Assembly (NCBI GenBank): GCA_965214795.1
Contig: OZ243976.1
Location: 2,418,001 to 2,482,000 of the forward strand
Source: JAJDXW01 sp965214795
Lineage (GTDB): Bacteria; Pseudomonadota; Gammaproteobacteria; HK1
Direction of reading: 5' to 3'
DNA length: 64,000 bases
In this document: in pieces, positions 44,192 to 53,570 of the stretch
How the letters are laid out: each line of letters starts with the position of its first letter
How positions within the stretch are numbered: the first letter of the stretch is position 1
Program-made: the position numbers and the translations under genes
The notes under the pieces: model-generated
The model's input: only the letters and a program-made list of their open reading frames with translations
What the model was told of the DNA's origin: nothing
The model's database searches: none

Positions 44192-46219
44192 GTGGGTCCG
44201 GTGCCGGCTCGGGCACGGCTCCGGGCGGTCGCCGGAACGGTTGCGGCGGCGGTGTTCCTCTTCACCCTGGCGTCGTCGCCCGTCGAGGCGGCTCCCTTCG
44301 GGGGGAGAGCATCCGCGGCCACCGGTTCGCCGGGCGGCCCCGCGGTCACCGCCCCCGTCGAGCCGCCGGTGTTCCTGCCGCGCGTCGAGTCCGGGGAGCT
44401 TCCCCCGGTCGCGGAACGGCTTCCGCGCCGCCCGCTCGTCACCCGTCTCGAGTCGATGGGGCGCGAGCCGGGCCGCTACGGAGGGCGCCTCCGGATGCTC
44501 GTGAGCCGGGCCAAGGACGTGCGCCTGATGGTGGTGTACGGCTACGCCCGGCTCGTCGCCTACGACGAGGATCTCGATCTCGTGCCGGATCTCCTCGAGC
44601 GGGTGGAGGTCGAGGACGAGCGGACGTTCACCCTTCACCTCCGGCCGGGCCATCGCTGGTCGGACGGCCACCCCTTCACCGCCGAGGACTTCCGGTATTA
44701 CTGGGAGGACATCGCCAATCACGAGGAGCTCTCCCCCTCCGGCCCGCCGCGCGAGCTGCTCGCGGGGGAACGCCTGCCCCGGTTCGAGGTGCTGGACGAG
44801 ACGACCGTACGCTACTCGTGGGATTCGCCGAACCCGTTCTTCCTGCCCGCGCTCGCCGGGGCGCGCCCCACCTACATCTACGCCCCGTCGCACTGGCTCC
44901 GCCGGTTCCACGCCCGTTACTCCGACCGGGCGGACCTCGACCGAAAGGCGCGGGAGCGCGGCCGCCGGAGCTGGGCCTCGATCCACAACCGCAAGGACTC
45001 GCCGTACCGGAACCTCGACCCCGAGGCGCCGACCCTCCAGCCGTGGCGCAACGTCACCTCGAGCCCCGCCCAGCGCTACGTGTTCCGCCGCAACCCCTTC
45101 TTCCACCGCGTCGACGGCTCCGGCCGCCAGCTCCCCTACATCGACGAAGTGGTGATGACGGTGACCGACACGAAGCTCATTCCCGCGAAAACGGGGGCCG
45201 GCGAGTCGGATCTCCAGGTGCGCGGCCTCGGTTTCGACGACTTCACCTTCCTCAAGCGCAGCGAGCAGCGCATCGGGCGGCGGGTGCGGCTGTGGAAGAC
45301 GGCCAAGGGGGCGCACGTGGCCCTGTATCCGAATCTGAACGCGAAGGACCCCGGCTGGCGTGCGGTGCTCCGCGACGCGCGGTTCCGGCGCGCGCTGTCG
45401 CTCGCCATCGACCGGCGCGAGATCAACCTCATCCTCTACCGGGGCTTCGCCGTCCAGGGGAACAACACGGTCGACGAGAGCTCGCCGCTCTTCCGGCCCG
45501 AGCTGCGGGAGAGATGGGCGGGGTTCGATCTCGCGCGCGCCAACACTCTTCTGGACGAGGCGGGTCTCGCGGGGCGCGATCCGGAGACCGGGCTCCGGCG
45601 GCTCCCGGACGGCCGGCCCCTCGTCATCGTGGTGGAGACGGCGGGCGAGACCTCCGAGCAGGCCGACATCCTGGAACTCGTGCACGACTCGTGGCTCAAG
45701 GCGGGGATCAAGCTCTACACCAAGCCGCTCCAGCGCGAGACCTTCCGCAACCGGATCTTTGCCGGCGAGACCCTGATGTCGGTCTGGGGGGGACTCGAGA
45801 ACGGGACTCCGGGGCCGAACACGAGTCCGGCCGAGCTCGCCCCGACCTCCCAGCAGCAGCTCCAGTGGCCGAAGTGGGGGCAGTACTACCAGAACCGGGG
45901 CCGCACCGGCGAGCCGTGCGACGAACCGATCGCGGCCGAGCTGCTGAGTCTGTATGGGGGCTGGATCGAGGCGCCCGGGCGCAGGGCCGCGATCTGGCGC
46001 CGCATGCTCGATATTCACGCCGATCAGGTCTACACGATCGGCATCGCGGCCGCGATCCCGCAGCCGGTGGTGGTGAACGCGCGGCTTCGCAACGTGCCCG
46101 AGCGCGGGGTCTATAACTGGGAGCCGGGCGCTCACCTCGGGATCCACCGCATGGACACGTTCTGGTTCGCCCCCGAGGGGCCGGCCCCGAAGCCCGCCGC
46201 GGGGGCCGCAAGCGAATGA
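44192..46219 (+). CDS. ABC transporter solute-binding protein (large Dpp/Yej-type)
   Basis: A 675-residue SBP_bac_5 family protein. A signal peptide (RAVAGTVAAAVFLFTLASSP, then VEA) follows the GTG start at 44192; GTG 44201 is equally possible. Family blocks are FTLHLRPGHRWSDGHPFTAEDFRYYW (about 145-170), RNPFFHRVDGSGRQLPYID (about 300) and RRALSLAIDRREINLILYRG (about 400). It is longer than typical DppA (about 530), as in the YejA-like subgroup. No ribosome site is visible because the R1 copy D end occupies the upstream sequence. It works with the downstream permeases and the fused ATPase. Confidence 0.9.
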   Translation: MGPVPARARLRAVAGTVAAAVFLFTLASSPVEAAPFGGRASAATGSPGGPAVTAPVEPPVFLPRVESGELPPVAERLPRRPLVTRLESMGREPGRYGGRLRMLVSRAKDVRLMVVYGYARLVAYDEDLDLVPDLLERVEVEDERTFTLHLRPGHRWSDGHPFTAEDFRYYWEDIANHEELSPSGPPRELLAGERLPRFEVLDETTVRYSWDSPNPFFLPALAGARPTYIYAPSHWLRRFHARYSDRADLDRKARERGRRSWASIHNRKDSPYRNLDPEAPTLQPWRNVTSSPAQRYVFRRNPFFHRVDGSGRQLPYIDEVVMTVTDTKLIPAKTGAGESDLQVRGLGFDDFTFLKRSEQRIGRRVRLWKTAKGAHVALYPNLNAKDPGWRAVLRDARFRRALSLAIDRREINLILYRGFAVQGNNTVDESSPLFRPELRERWAGFDLARANTLLDEAGLAGRDPETGLRRLPDGRPLVIVVETAGETSEQADILELVHDSWLKAGIKLYTKPLQRETFRNRIFAGETLMSVWGGLENGTPGPNTSPAELAPTSQQQLQWPKWGQYYQNRGRTGEPCDEPIAAELLSLYGGWIEAPGRRAAIWRRMLDIHADQVYTIGIAAAIPQPVVVNARLRNVPERGVYNWEPGAHLGIHRMDTFWFAPEGPAPKPAAGAASE

Positions 46220-46255
46220 TTCACCGGCAATCGTCCGCAGACGGCGAACCACGAA

Positions 46256-46295
46256 CCATGCTCCGGGCGCCATGCTCCGGGCGCCATGCTCCGCG
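46256..46295. repeat. 14-bp tandem repeat, 3 copies
   Basis: CCATGCTCCGGGCG is repeated at 46256, 46270 and 46284 (last copy incomplete), between the binding-protein stop and the permease start. Function not evident. Confidence 0.85.
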
Positions 46296-46313
46296 AACCG
46301 TAATCCTCCCCCC

Positions 46314-47309
46314 GTGATCCGTTACCTCGCCCACCGCCTCCTGGTGATGATCCCCACCCTGGTGGTGATCAGCGCCCTCGTGTTCGTGATCATCCAGCTC
46401 CCCGAGGGGGACTTCCTCACCAGCCAGATCGCGGAGCTCGAGGCGCAGGGCGAGACGGTCAGCCGGCAGAAGATCGAGTTTCTCCGGATCGAGTACGGGC
46501 TCGACCGCCCGCCGGTGGAGCAGTACGTGCGGTGGGTAGCGGGAATGCTCCAGGGCGACTTCGGCTACTCGTTCGAGCACCGCCTGCCGGTCAACGAGGT
46601 GGTGGGAGACCGGCTGTTCCTCACCTTCGTGGTGTCGTTCGCGACGATCGTCTTCACCTGGCTGGTGTCGTTCCCGATCGGGGTCTACTCCGCCACCCAT
46701 CAGTACAGCGCCGGGGATCACGCCCTGACCTTCCTCGGCTTCATCGGGCTTGCGACCCCGAACTTCCTCCTTGCCCTCGTGCTCCTGTACCTTGCGAACG
46801 TGCATTTCGGGACGTCGATCGGGGGGCTGATGGACCCCGAGTACCTCGGCCAGCCCATGAGCTGGGGCAAGTTCGTATCGGTACTCGAGCACCTGTGGAT
46901 CCCGGTGGTCGTGATCGGCACGTCGGGGACCGCGGGGATGATCCGACGGCTGCGGGCGAACCTCCTCGACGAGCTTCGCAAGCAGTACGTGGTGACGGCC
47001 CGCGCGAAAGGCATGCCCCGGGTGCGGCTGCTCCTCAAGTACCCCCTGCGGATGGCCCTCAACCCGTTCGTCGCGGACATCGGCAACCTCCTGCCGCAGG
47101 TGGTGTCCGGGGCGGCGGTGGTGTCGGTGGTGCTGTCGCTCCCGACCACCGGGCCGATGCTGATCGACGCGCTCCGGAGCCAGGACATGTACCTCGCGGG
47201 GTCGTTCCTCATGTTCCTCGCGACCCTCACCGTCGCCGGCATGTTCCTCTCCGACGTGGCCCTCGCCGCCCTCGACCCCCGCATCCGCTTCGAAGGGGGG
47301 CGGCGATGA
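46314..47309 (+). CDS. ABC transporter permease, DppB/YejB-like
   Basis: A 331-residue integral-membrane permease. The N-terminal TM is AHRLLVMIPTLVVISALVFV, with RIEYGLDRPPVEQYVRWVAG (family motif) and the ATPase-coupling loop KYPLRMALNPFVADIGNLLP near the C terminus. TARAKGMPRVRLLLKY precedes the coupling loop, as in the family. GTG start at 46314, without a clear ribosome site. Pairs with the DppC-like gene that follows after about 95 nt. Confidence 0.9.
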   Translation: MIRYLAHRLLVMIPTLVVISALVFVIIQLPEGDFLTSQIAELEAQGETVSRQKIEFLRIEYGLDRPPVEQYVRWVAGMLQGDFGYSFEHRLPVNEVVGDRLFLTFVVSFATIVFTWLVSFPIGVYSATHQYSAGDHALTFLGFIGLATPNFLLALVLLYLANVHFGTSIGGLMDPEYLGQPMSWGKFVSVLEHLWIPVVVIGTSGTAGMIRRLRANLLDELRKQYVVTARAKGMPRVRLLLKYPLRMALNPFVADIGNLLPQVVSGAAVVSVVLSLPTTGPMLIDALRSQDMYLAGSFLMFLATLTVAGMFLSDVALAALDPRIRFEGGRR

Positions 47310-47403
47310 GCGCGGCCGGAACGACGCGGCCGCTTCCGCCGCGCGCGGCGGGCCGGGTTCGGGTTGCCGGGTCCTCGGGTCCGGGTTCGCGGAGCCGGGG
47401 ACG

Positions 47404-48597
47404 ATGAGCGCCGCGCCGCCGCCCGGCACCGCCGGCCGGCCCGGAGCGGCGGTGCACTACGTCTCGACCGAGCCGTTCGACCCCCATGCCATCGAGACCC
47501 TGACCGACGAGCAGGAGCGCTACTTCCTCGCGTCGCAGTGGCGGATGATGTGGTGGCGCCTGAAGCGCCACCGGCTCGCGGTGGTCTCGGGCGCGATCCT
47601 CGTCCTGCTGTACCTCGTGGTGGTGTTCGCGGAGGTGATCGCCCCCTACGGGGTGCACTCGCGCAACGTCGAGTACGTCTATGCTCCGCCGCAAACGGTG
47701 CATTGGTTCCGGGATGGCGAGTTCGTCGGCCCCTTCGTCTACGACTACGACGTGAAGCTGGACCTCGAGAACCTCGCCCGGGTGTACACCGAGAACGAGG
47801 CGCGGCCCCTTCCGATGGGCTTCTTCTGCCGGGGCGAGCCCTATCGGTTCTGGGGCGTCGTCCCCGCGCGTTTCCACCTCGTGTGCCCGGCCGAAGGCGG
47901 GGTCCTGTTCCTTCTCGGAACCGATCGGCTCGGGCGCGACGTGCTCTCGCGGGCCATCCACGGCGCGCGCATCTCCCTCACCATCGGCCTCATCGGAATC
48001 GCGATCAGCTTCGTCATCGGGCTCACCCTGGGCGGGCTCGCCGGCTACTACGGCGGCTGGATCGACGGCCTCGTGCAACGGCTCATCGAGATCATCCGCT
48101 CGTTCCCGGAGCTGCCGCTGTGGATGGCGCTGTCCGCGGCCCTGCCGGTGACCTGGAGCCCGATCGGGGTCTTCCTCGGGATCACCGTCATCCTCGGCTT
48201 CCTCGACTGGACCGGGCTCGCGCGGGCGGTGCGCTCGAAGCTGCTCGCCCTGCGCGAGGAAGATTTCTGCACCGCGGCGGTGCTCCTCGGCGCCCGCCCG
48301 CGGCGGGTCATCGCCCGGCACCTGCTGCCGAACTTCATGAGCCACCTCATCGCGTCCGCGACCCTGTCGATCCCTTCGATGATCCTCGGGGAGACCGCGC
48401 TCTCGTTCCTCGGACTGGGCCTCCGCCCGCCCATCACGAGCTGGGGGGTGCTGCTGAACGAGGCGCAGGACATCAACGCGGTGGCCCTCTACCCGTGGCT
48501 CATGTTCCCGGTGGTGCCGGTCATCGTCGTCGTCCTCGCCTTCAACTTCTTCGGCGACGGCCTGCGCGACGCCGCCGACCCCTACCGCACCGACTGA
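47404..48597 (+). CDS. ABC transporter permease, DppC/YejE-like, with extended loop
   Basis: A 397-residue permease. After the first TM (AVVSGAILVLLYLVVVFAEV, about 59-78) comes a periplasmic stretch of about 85 residues (APYGVHSRNVEYVYAPPQTV to RFHLVCPAEGGVLFLLG), longer than in DppC. The family motif LLGTDRLGRDVLSRAIHGARISL and the coupling loop LLGARPRRVIARHLLPNFMS with LSFLGLGLRPPITSWGVLL follow. It begins at ATG 47404, 6 nt after CGGGGA. It completes the four-gene transporter (ATPase, binding protein, two permeases). Confidence 0.9.
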   Translation: MSAAPPPGTAGRPGAAVHYVSTEPFDPHAIETLTDEQERYFLASQWRMMWWRLKRHRLAVVSGAILVLLYLVVVFAEVIAPYGVHSRNVEYVYAPPQTVHWFRDGEFVGPFVYDYDVKLDLENLARVYTENEARPLPMGFFCRGEPYRFWGVVPARFHLVCPAEGGVLFLLGTDRLGRDVLSRAIHGARISLTIGLIGIAISFVIGLTLGGLAGYYGGWIDGLVQRLIEIIRSFPELPLWMALSAALPVTWSPIGVFLGITVILGFLDWTGLARAVRSKLLALREEDFCTAAVLLGARPRRVIARHLLPNFMSHLIASATLSIPSMILGETALSFLGLGLRPPITSWGVLLNEAQDINAVALYPWLMFPVVPVIVVVLAFNFFGDGLRDAADPYRTD

Positions 48598-49048
48598 TCA
48601 TTTCCGACCTGTGTGTTTCCTGGTACGGTCGGGTAGTATTCGGGACGTCAACTCCGCATTATCTTTACTCCATCTTTACCCTACCCTTCAGCCTTCATAT
48701 TCAGAATCATAGAGTTACGATGTTCGGACCGGGCGAACGGCCCTACATTCGCGGGCCGTGCCGAGCCGATATCGGCTCAATCCGTTCGTCTCGTCCATGA
48801 CCTCTCTCGCCTCCTCTGCTTATGAAGACGAGCTTGAGAAAGTCAACTTATCTTGTCGCTGAGTTCCGTGTAAAATTCATAAATTACAAATGATTACGAA
48901 CGTTTGAATTGACGAAGTCGGGCGGTTTGGCCGCGCTGGGGGTCCGCTTGCCGTTTTCTGTCGGTTCGTTTCGTGGTCCGGCCGGGTGGGCTCGTTCGCG
49001 GGCGGTCCATTCGGACATGGCCGGGATCGGGGGGCAGAGCCGGATTCA
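48598..49048. other. AT-richer intergenic region between convergent genes
   Basis: About 450 nt, noticeably less GC-rich than the rest of the window (stretch 48840-48910 especially). It holds a perfect 16-bp palindrome, GAGCCGATATCGGCTC, at 48763-48778. No gene is supported. It separates the transporter operon (+) from the M48 protease gene end (-). Confidence 0.5.
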
Positions 49049-50164
49049 TTACGGGTCGAGGGGGTCGCGCTGGCGGCAGATTTCCTGGAGGTGTCGCCAC
49101 GCGGCTTCGTCGAGGGCGGGCGGGCGGGCGGTTGCGCCGCGTTCGAAGTTGCGCCGCCGGCTCTCGTTCGGCGGGTGGGTGGAGAGGAGGCGGAGGACCG
49201 CGGGCTCGGCACCCGCCTTGCGCTGCATGCGCTCGAAGAAGGCGGCCAGCCCCCGGCTGCTCAGCCCGGCTCGCTCGAGGAGCGTGAGCGCCCGTTCATC
49301 GGCCTCCGCCTCCGCCTCCCGCCGGAAGCTGAGGCCGACCAGGGTCTCGCTCGCTCCTCCGACGAGGCCGGTGCCGAGGTCGCCGAGCAGGGCGCCGAAC
49401 AGGAAGGCGAGGCCGAGCGCCTCGACCATGGCGGCGGTCGAATGCCGGTGCAGCACGTGTCCCATCTCGTGGGCGAGGACCCCCGCGACCTCGTCCGGAG
49501 ACTCGGCGAAGCGGAGGAGCCCTCGGGCGATCACGATCTGTCCTCCCGGAAGGGCGAAGGCGTTGACCATCTCCAGGTTGGCGACCCGGACCACGAAGCG
49601 GTAGGGGGAGGCGGGGGGCACCAGCCGGTGGGTCAGCTCCGCGAGCGAGTCGACTCCCCGGGGAGCGGTGCAGAATGCGACCTCGCCGGTGTCGTCGAAC
49701 CGGGCGAGCGCCCGCAGCACCGGCTCGACCAGACGCTCCCCGAACTCCGCCTCCCGCTGGTGGGGCACGAGCCGCGCCACCTCGTCGGCGAAGCGGGGCA
49801 GGCCGAACCACAGGGTGGCGAGGAGGACGGCAATCGAGAACGCGAGGAGGCCGGCCCAGCGAAGCCCGAGCCGGGCCCAGCCCGGCTCCCGAGCGGAGAT
49901 CCGGGGCGCGCGCGCGGAGAGGGCGGCGACGAGGGACGGGTCCTCCACGACGAGCCGGGCATGACCGTTTCCCGCCCGGATGCGTCGCGGGCCGTCGCCG
50001 GTCGGTTCGTCGACGGGACGAAGCTCACGGTATCTCCAGAACGCGAGCTCACGGCCGCCGGAGCCCGCCTCGAGGATCCGCACGCCATCGGGCGCAAGCT
50101 CGACTTCGACCTCGCCGCGCGCGGCGCTTTCGCCGTCGAAGTAGCTGCCCGTGCCCCGCACCAT
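49049..50164 (-). CDS. M48 family metalloprotease
   Basis: A 371-residue zinc protease. The N-terminal region (GTGSYFDGESAARGEVEVEL) is a beta-rich domain, followed by one TM (LGLRWAGLLAFSIAVLLATLW). The catalytic domain has NAFALPGGQIVIARGLL, the zinc motif HEMGHVLHRH (about 235) and the third-ligand region EAEADERALTLLERAGL. The combination with a DUF898 membrane protein 22 nt upstream is common in proteobacteria. The active site probably faces the periplasm. ATG 50164 is chosen because it falls directly after the upstream stop. Confidence 0.88.
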   Translation of the reverse strand: MVRGTGSYFDGESAARGEVEVELAPDGVRILEAGSGGRELAFWRYRELRPVDEPTGDGPRRIRAGNGHARLVVEDPSLVAALSARAPRISAREPGWARLGLRWAGLLAFSIAVLLATLWFGLPRFADEVARLVPHQREAEFGERLVEPVLRALARFDDTGEVAFCTAPRGVDSLAELTHRLVPPASPYRFVVRVANLEMVNAFALPGGQIVIARGLLRFAESPDEVAGVLAHEMGHVLHRHSTAAMVEALGLAFLFGALLGDLGTGLVGGASETLVGLSFRREAEAEADERALTLLERAGLSSRGLAAFFERMQRKAGAEPAVLRLLSTHPPNESRRRNFERGATARPPALDEAAWRHLQEICRQRDPLDP

Positions 50165-50186
50165 GTTGGGGAAGACCGGTCCGGCC

Positions 50187-51386
50187 CTATACGGCGCCGA
50201 CGTCGAGCGCGTCGGCGAGCCCCTCCCCCTGGCGCGGCATCGACTGCGCGCTCTGGGCAATCGCTCGGTAGTCTTCTTCCCCGATCACGCTGACGGAGGG
50301 GAGTATTTCGCGAAAGAGCGGATGAATCAGGAACAGCATCCGCAGCACCGAGAGGATGGGGAAGAAGATGGCGATGGCGACCACGTAGCCCACCAGATCG
50401 GTGCTGCCGAGGTCGAACGAGAGTGCACTTTCGGTCCGTTGCATCGACTCCATCGACCCCATCAACTCCGGATTCCACACGAGCGCGGTCACCATGAGCG
50501 CTACGATCGCCGCGAACAGCACGGCGATGGCCAGCAGGGTCGACAGGCCGTAGACGACGGCAATCCGGACTACCGAGCCGGCCCCGAGGTCGGAGGCGAA
50601 CGAGAGGGCGCCGCAACGGGCTTTCCCGGTGAAGTAGCGAAGCTCCCGCACGCGGTACCAGACGTAGGTGAGGCCGAGGGAGGGCAGCAGGAAGAGCCAG
50701 GCGAGCAGCCAGGTCTTCAGCAGCGCTGCCGCCCGCCCCTCGAACTCGAAGCGGCGATCCCCGAAGCTGGTGTGGGTCGTCCGGTAACGCTGGAGCCGCG
50801 TGCGATAGACCGCATAGGTGGCTCCCAGGCTGAGCAGAGTCACGGCGATCCATCCCAGCGCGAGCAGTGCGTAGCGCACGCTTGATCCGTCCTGCCCGAA
50901 GCGGATGCCGCGCCATTCGGTGCGGCTCAGCCGGTAGCGCCTCGCGCGGTACTCGGCCACGAAGACGAGGAGCAGGATCACCAGGGAATGGATGCCTTGC
51001 GCGGGCCAGTAGAACGGGTGGTCGATGCCGCCCACCATCTCGAATCCGAAGAGCGAGCCGCCGAGGAGGGCGAGCACGACAATCGCCGCGACGAAGCCGA
51101 GAAGGAGCTCCCGTCCGGTGCCGGTGTACTCCGCCCGGTCTCCCAGGAAGGAGACCCGGCTCCACAGGTAGCGCCGCATCCGGGTCTTGCCCCAGAAGCG
51201 GTAGACCCCCAGCGTCGCGAGGGTCAGCAGGGCGTTCGAGACCGCGATCTTCGCGACAGGGCCGCGCGCGCCGTCGTACTCGAGCCGCCGGCCGGCCGAT
51301 GCGTCGACCGGCGCGCCGACCGGCGCGTTCGCGGGTGCAAGGTCTTGCAGGAATTCGTCCGTCGCGGGGAACGCAGGATCGCTCAT
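50187..51386 (-). CDS. DUF898 (YjgN family) membrane protein
   Basis: A 399-residue multi-pass membrane protein. DUF898 features are LYNALLTLATLGVYRFWGKTR-like block (here SNALLTLATLGVYRFWGKTR), ARRYRLSRTEWRGIRFG, and the repeat-like TYAVYRTRLQRYRTTHTSFG and YVWYRVRELRYFTGKA. About eight hydrophobic segments. Function is unknown; it is regularly encoded with M48 proteases, as here, so the two may act together in envelope quality control. Confidence 0.88.
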   Translation of the reverse strand: MSDPAFPATDEFLQDLAPANAPVGAPVDASAGRRLEYDGARGPVAKIAVSNALLTLATLGVYRFWGKTRMRRYLWSRVSFLGDRAEYTGTGRELLLGFVAAIVVLALLGGSLFGFEMVGGIDHPFYWPAQGIHSLVILLLVFVAEYRARRYRLSRTEWRGIRFGQDGSSVRYALLALGWIAVTLLSLGATYAVYRTRLQRYRTTHTSFGDRRFEFEGRAAALLKTWLLAWLFLLPSLGLTYVWYRVRELRYFTGKARCGALSFASDLGAGSVVRIAVVYGLSTLLAIAVLFAAIVALMVTALVWNPELMGSMESMQRTESALSFDLGSTDLVGYVVAIAIFFPILSVLRMLFLIHPLFREILPSVSVIGEEDYRAIAQSAQSMPRQGEGLADALDVGAV

Positions 51387-51513
51387 GGCCTGGATCTCTC
51401 CGACTCGCGGGGGGTCATCGCCCGGCGGGTCTTTCCGATCGTACCGCTTTGTCTGATTTCCGCCGCGACGGCGGTGGCGGGAGGGAAAGCCGGAAGGCCG
51501 GCGCGCACCGGCC

Positions 51514-52373
51514 TCAGCCCGCGTGGCCGAGAGACCCGAGAAACTCGCGGATCGCGGGCCAATAGCCGGGGTGCAGATGGATGCCGTTGTGGTCCGCCCC
51601 CGGCAGCAGGACCCAGCGCTTCGGGCCGTGCCACGCGTCGAGCAGGCGCCGCGAGTGGGCGGGGGGAACGATCCGGTCGCGTTCCCCTGCGAGCACCAGG
51701 AGGGGCGTGTCGATGGACGGGGCGCGTGCCAGCGAGTCGAAAGGGTGCCTCAGGAGCAGCGAGGTCGGCAGGAACGGGTAGTGCTTCCTCGCGATGCTTC
51801 GCAGGCTGTCGAAGGGGGAGACGAGCACGACGCCCCGGATCGGCCGGCCGCGGCAAGCCGCACCGCGACCCCGCTCCCGAGGCTCCGCCCGAAGACGACG
51901 ATGCGCTCCGGTTCGACGTCCTCTCGCGCGGCCAGTCGGTCGTGGACCACCAGCGCGTCCGCGGTGAGCGCGGCCTCGCCTGGCCGCCCCTCGCTCAGTC
52001 CATAGCCGCGGTAGTTGAAGGCGGCCAGCGACCACGGGGCGAACGCGCCCGCGTCGAGCACTTGGCCGGAGACCTCCTCCGCGTTCCCGCCGAAGTAGAT
52101 GACGAGACCCGGCGGGGCCTCCACCCCGGCCCCCGGGGACACCGCTTCGACCCCGTGCCCGTGCCGGAGCCAGCCGTGGAGGCGGGTCCCGTCCGCCGCC
52201 CGCTCCTCGATCTCGGTGACCCCGGGATGCTCCCGGAGGGCATTCCGTGCGCCTTCGGAAAGTGGTTGGCGAAGGAAGATGAGGCTTTCCTGGAACACGA
52301 AGAGCACCGTGCAGAGCGCGGCGAATGCCGCGAGTACCGCGTAGAGAAGGGTCAACGGGCTCCCCTTGGACAC
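51514..52373 (-). pseudogene. Alpha/beta hydrolase, frameshifted
   Basis: Two minus-strand frames together give one full-length hydrolase of the YfhR/BEM46 type. The first part has an N-terminal TM (LTLLYAVLAAFAALCTVLFV), LVIYFGGNAEEV, FNYRGYGLSEGRPG and the nucleophile elbow FGRSLGSGVAV. After about 51848 the reading moves to another frame: GVVLVSPFDSLRSIARKHYP, LLVLAGERDRIVP (acid) and GADHNGIH (His). The total length is one base short of a multiple of three, so one base was lost in a GC run. It could be a real mutation or a sequencing error. Confidence 0.75.
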
Positions 52374-52421
52374 CCTGCCATCTCCGCCGCCCTCTTCCGG
52401 TGACGCGGAAAGCGGCGGGGT

Positions 52422-52652
52422 TCAGCTTCTCCTGAGCAACCTGAAATACCGTTCCCGTGACGTTCCGGCCGTGCGCAGGTTGCTCCTGACGATGTCGAGG
52501 TCGACTTCGGCATACTTCGGGATGATGACCGGTCGGGTGATGCCCGGTTTGGTCAGGACGACGTGCGAGCCGGTGGTGCGCTCCTGCGTGAAGCCGTCCG
52601 TCTCGAAGATCCGGACGAGCGTCCGCCAGTCAGCCGGCGCGAGCCTGCTCAC
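52422..52652 (-). CDS. hicA: HicA-type toxin
   Basis: A 76-residue HicA mRNA interferase-like protein. It has the double-stranded RNA-binding-like fold with WRTLVRIFETDGFTQERTTG, GSHVVLTKPG (the catalytic His follows G-S) and VDLDIVRSNLRTAG. It would cleave translated mRNA when freed from HicB. Its start overlaps the end of hicB by 23 nt, so antitoxin comes first. Length and motifs are complete. Confidence 0.85.
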   Translation of the reverse strand: MSRLAPADWRTLVRIFETDGFTQERTTGSHVVLTKPGITRPVIIPKYAEVDLDIVRSNLRTAGTSRERYFRLLRRS

Positions 52653-52935
52653 GCGCCACGAGTGGGAACGGAACGTGAATCAGGCGCTGGTCCTCGATGG
52701 AACGGGGATCCGTGTCCGGCTCGAATCCGCAGTCCTTGAGCACTCGATCCAGGGTGCCGCGTGCGAAACAGGACTCGACGAACAACTGCAATGCCTCCAC
52801 CAGGTTGTCGAGAGCGGCTTCCTCGCTGGGGCCCTGGCTGTACACGTCGAGCGGGGGACAGAAAGACACGAAGTGGTCCCCATCCTCCCGCACCTCGGCC
52901 GGGACCGCCAGTTCAAACCGGATTCTGTTCGACAT
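52630..52935 (-). CDS. hicB: HicB-type antitoxin
   Basis: A 101-residue HicB-like antitoxin. It shows the partial RNase H-like fold: FELAVPAEVREDGDHFVSFCPPLDVYSQGPSEEAALDNLVEALQLF. It inhibits HicA and usually represses its own operon. The ATG is at 52935; the end overlaps hicA. Confidence 0.8.
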   Translation of the reverse strand: MSNRIRFELAVPAEVREDGDHFVSFCPPLDVYSQGPSEEAALDNLVEALQLFVESCFARGTLDRVLKDCGFEPDTDPRSIEDQRLIHVPFPLVAREQARAG

Positions 52936-52985
52936 GTTCGGGCCTCCGCCTTGTCGAAGAAAGATACTTCACCTTCGTGTCCAGG

Positions 52986-53570
52986 TCATCGGGTCGGGCC
53001 CGATGAGTCGGCACGGGGGAGACGGACGAAACTCGAATCGAGGGAGGCCGGTCGGACGTGAGCGGTTCGAGATGCCCGCCGGAGGTCGGCGAGCACGATG
53101 CGGTCGGTGGGGAAGGCGAGGGCCGCGGGCAGCGCGTCGAGCGCGAAGAACGCCACCCGGTCGAGATCGTCGGCGGCCCGCGGCTCTCCTCGTGCCGCCT
53201 CGCCCCGGAACCAGACTCCGACCGTGTGCATCGCCGGGTTGTGGAAGTTCGAGTGCACGGCGAAGACCTCCCCGACCTCGACCTCGAGGCCCGTCTCCTC
53301 CCGGAACTCGCGCCGCGCCGCGTCGCGCACGTCCTCGTCGTACTCGACGTAGCCGCAGGGGATGCACCACGCTCCGCGGTACGCCCCTCGCGAGCGCCGC
53401 CCGAGAAGCACGCGCCCCTCGTCGTCGAGCAGGATCACCGCGACCCCGACCGCGGGGTTCTGCCAGAAGACGAATGTGCAGCCCGGACACACGAGCCGGT
53501 CGGCACCGTGGACGGCGCGCCGGTCGAGCCCCGCTCCGCACTTCGGGCAGAACGAGAACTCGCGCGGCAT
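52986..53570 (-). CDS. Nudix hydrolase with N-terminal zinc ribbon
   Basis: A 194-residue protein. The N-terminal ribbon has CPKCGAG and CPGCTF. The Nudix box reads GYVEYDEDVRDAARREFREETGLEVEVGE (about 65-93), with the REFREETGL core matching the consensus REXXEE. The ribbon resembles that of NudC-like enzymes and of small ADP-ribose or NADH hydrolases. The start ATG overlaps the SDR stop by 1 nt, so the two are coupled. Substrate unknown. Confidence 0.87.
   Translation of the reverse strand: MPREFSFCPKCGAGLDRRAVHGADRLVCPGCTFVFWQNPAVGVAVILLDDEGRVLLGRRSRGAYRGAWCIPCGYVEYDEDVRDAARREFREETGLEVEVGEVFAVHSNFHNPAMHTVGVWFRGEAARGEPRAADDLDRVAFFALDALPAALAFPTDRIVLADLRRASRTAHVRPASLDSSFVRLPRADSSGPTR
52987..53005 (-). 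terminator. Stem-loop at the end of the Nudix gene
   Basis: CATCGGG and CCCGATG pair (7 bp, 5-nt loop), overlapping the Nudix stop codon on the minus strand. No T-run is seen. It lies between the Nudix gene and hicB and may reduce read-through. Confidence 0.35.

Noticed and set aside
42245..46219. Very long plus frame joining the ATPase region and the binding-protein gene
   Set aside because: The first part is an out-of-frame shadow of the fused ATPase and then passes through the non-coding R1 copies; only the part from 44192 is the binding protein.
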